Shown piece by piece: positions 62,360 to 64,000 of a stretch of 64,000 nt of DNA. Numbering within the stretch: the first letter of the stretch is position 1; every line of letters starts with the position of its first letter. The notes beneath the pieces were generated by a model. That model did no database searches and was not told the origin of the DNA. It was given only the letters and a program-made list of their open reading frames with translations. The position numbers were made by a program, and so were the translations under genes. Source of the DNA: Mesaphorura yosii (taxonomy: Eukaryota; Arthropoda; Collembola; Poduromorpha; Tullbergiidae); the NCBI GenBank assembly GCA_009869945.1, contig WIXG01000194.1, forward strand, positions 1 to 64,000, written 5' to 3'.

Positions 62360-62440
62360 CGGATTAGACAAATCATGCTAAATCCCACAGCCGTACTGTT
62401 TTCAGGACTTAGCAGTCATTAAATCATAGTCGAGTCATAA
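62360..62440 (-). promoter_or_regulatory. SECIS element, type II, in the SELENOF 3' UTR
   Basis: Reading the reverse strand: ATGA at 62419-62416 (with C62415) faces TGAT at 62375-62372 and gives the non-Watson-Crick quartet (U-U, G-A, A-G, C-U). Between them, 62414-62403 pairs with 62387-62376 over 12 base pairs, three of them G-U. Above this lies an AAAA bulge (62402-62399), then a small CAG/CTG stem with a five-base loop (62398-62388). The quartet, the 12-nt distance to the unpaired AA and the extra apical stem are the features of a type II SECIS. It lies 139-186 nt past the stop codon, upstream of the poly(A) signal. Confidence 0.88.
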
Positions 62441-62557
62441 AATAGTTGGCGTCCAGTTTTTGAAGGTCGTTTGAGTTTGCAGGTTAAACGTCAAGGCTTT
62501 TTGAACTGTAGTCTTATAGAATAGAATGTGTAATGATAGCTTGGAGCAGGAGTTAAA

Positions 62558-63362
62558 TTAATTTTCCAAATAAGTCTGCAGGAACTCTTCAATCGTGTCA
62601 GTGTCCCACTTCGTAATTGAAAGTGTTTCTTGAGCCACTCCCTCCGCGTCCAGTAGCTGCATATAAAGCGAAAAGAAACGAATTTGAGAATACATTAAGT
62701 ATGATGAAACCTTAAAGGCAATGAAAACTGCTTACCTTAATTTGTGGCATCTGACCGCCGACGTACTTAACTTGAAGATTAGGAAACTTCCCTGGTTTAT
62801 CGCTTTTTACAAAAGCTGCAATTCAATAGAGAGGATAAGGTTAACATTTTTGCTTAGTAGCTAAACATAGATTTAAAACTCACCTTGGACCTGAGGGAAG
62901 CTACCCAATTTTCATCCACAGACTTCTAATCTAGCCTGTGGATACCGTTTGGGGACGGCTGATTCGTCGGTTTCATTAATTTCATTCCCTCTCGGCTCTC
63001 CACCAAACGAACCGTCTAAATTCTGACAGCAACCATAACAGCCATCCCTGCAAGACATCGACATTTGAGACGCGATGAAGACGTTGATAAGAATTAAGAC
63101 TACATTAATTACTTACTTTAGCGGACTCAATTCGTACTTCCCAAGCAAATCACAAGATGAGCATTTCAAATTCGCCCGATTAAATCCTAATTTCAGGCAT
63201 TCTTCAGTCGAAAATTCACTTTTAACGTAGGCAATCTGAAAGAAACGTACATGTGAAGCATTAACAAAGTGCGCAGTCGATTGAATGATCTTTGTAGATT
63301 TTACTTACGATAAAAGAAATCACCGACAATGAAAGGAACAGGGATGTTGATAGTCCCTCCAT
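62558..63362 (-). CDS. SELENOF: Selenoprotein F (15-kDa selenoprotein), with UGA read as selenocysteine
   Basis: Thioredoxin-fold protein of the endoplasmic reticulum that works with UDP-glucose:glycoprotein glucosyltransferase in glycoprotein folding. Exons on the reverse strand are 63362-63309, 63235-63117, 63047-62884, 62815-62736 and 62656-62558, giving 171 residues. A signal peptide (MEGLSTSLFLSLSVISF) is followed by the Cys-rich domain (LKCSSCDLLGKYEL, DGCYGCCQ). Next comes the active-site motif Cys-Gly-Sec-Lys at residues 101-104, where TGA at 62914-62912 codes Sec103, and then LGSFPQVQAFVKSDKP and KYVGGQMPQIKLLD. All sequence after the TGA matches the family closely, and the frame ends at a TAA, so the TGA is not a true stop. 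A SECIS element is present downstream. An ordinary ORF search would cut this protein at residue 102. Confidence 0.95.
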
Positions 63363-64000
63363 GACCACAACCTTTCTTCCGTGCTAAAAGCACCAAAAGC
63401 AGATGATGGATTCGACGTAGATGATAACAATTAATCGGCAACCATGCACAAATTAATTTGACGTTGTTAGACGCACACGTAAATTAAATTCGTGATTCAA
63501 ACTCATCGATTCAAGCTGCAAGATGCCGAATGCAAGCTCCACCTTCCTCATATGAGTTGTCTCAATACCATACGCTGAATCCGCTGAGCCTCGTGAATCT
63601 CGACATGTACATTGCGTTAGATTAAACATAAATACTTGAACAATTTGCAGACCGCAGGTGCACGCTTGTCATCCGTCATTATTTACCACTTGACTGAATT
63701 ATTGTGGACAGACCGTCAGACGCTTCGTTGCATCTCCCAATAACTACTCTTTCAAGCTAAAGACTCAGGAGCATCCAAATTGCAGAAAGCAACTCATGAA
63801 TGATGTCAATTAATGCAGCTTAAATCTACAATATTGAATTGATGGTTCATTAATGACCTGTGCATTTGCCATATTCGATTTGGCCAATTCCAAGTTCCAA
63901 TACAGCCGTATTAAATGGACAAAGGTCCGGTCCAGTTGATTTTCTTTCTACCAGCGGACCAGCTCTAACCACAAAAGGTGTACTTCTGAGACAAGTGCAA
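63363..64000. other. Upstream region of SELENOF
   Basis: No supported gene to the end of the window. It should contain the SELENOF promoter; the 5' UTR boundary is not evident. Confidence 0.5.

Noticed and set aside
62912-62914. TGA inside the SELENOF frame read as a premature stop or pseudogene mark
   Set aside because: The codon sits exactly at the family's selenocysteine position, homology continues after it, and a SECIS element is present.
1-64000. tRNA genes, CRISPR arrays, insertion sequences or bacterial operons
   Set aside because: I scanned by eye for tRNA T-arm motifs, regular direct repeats and transposase motifs and found none; the gene structure is eukaryotic. A dedicated tRNA or repeat search could still find weak cases.

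Overview
The window is eukaryotic and comes from an arthropod, most likely a branchiopod crustacean such as a Daphnia-type genome (inference). Genes are split by many GT-AG introns of about 55-90 nt. Contents include an RR-2-type chitin-binding cuticle protein, a White-type ABCG transporter, a Na+/K+-ATPase beta subunit of nervana type, a Ros1/Sevenless receptor kinase, tandem CRAL-TRIO (SEC14) genes, and a selenoprotein F that keeps its in-frame UGA. Nothing looks bacterial or mobile.

Layout from left to right: 3' end of an HMMR-like coiled-coil gene (+, 1-1309); Na+/K+-ATPase beta (+, 2067-3462); cuticle protein (-, 6225-4410); a 6.4 kb gene-free interval; Ros1/sevenless (+, 12672-33248, 26 exons with a 9.1 kb first intron); an orphan Pro/Ser-rich gene (+, 33882-34810); a secreted Cys-rich protein (+, 35501-36366); ADP/ATP carrier (-, 37740-36509); two tandem secreted-looking SEC14 genes (+, 38736-39922 and 40779-41983); two Tudor-domain genes transcribed away from each other (-, 44280-42268 and +, 45310-47011); a small protein with 20 cysteines (+, 47623-48143); a Gly/Tyr-rich secreted protein with two alternative last exons (+, 50042-51944); a White-type ABCG half-transporter (-, 54942-52384); a Pep-like matrin-type zinc-finger protein (+, 57495-62092); and selenoprotein F (-, 63362-62558) with a type II SECIS element in its 3' UTR.

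Most genes are unrelated housekeeping or developmental genes packed closely together. Several neighbouring pairs converge with adjacent or overlapping 3' ends. The two local families, SEC14 and Tudor, are the clearest results of duplication.

CDS models were assembled by hand. Exon joins were chosen so that splice phases and protein families agree, and all lengths are multiples of three. The best discoveries are the complete selenoprotein cassette, the mutually exclusive terminal exons of the Gly/Tyr-rich gene, the signal-peptide-bearing SEC14 pair and the divergent Tudor pair.
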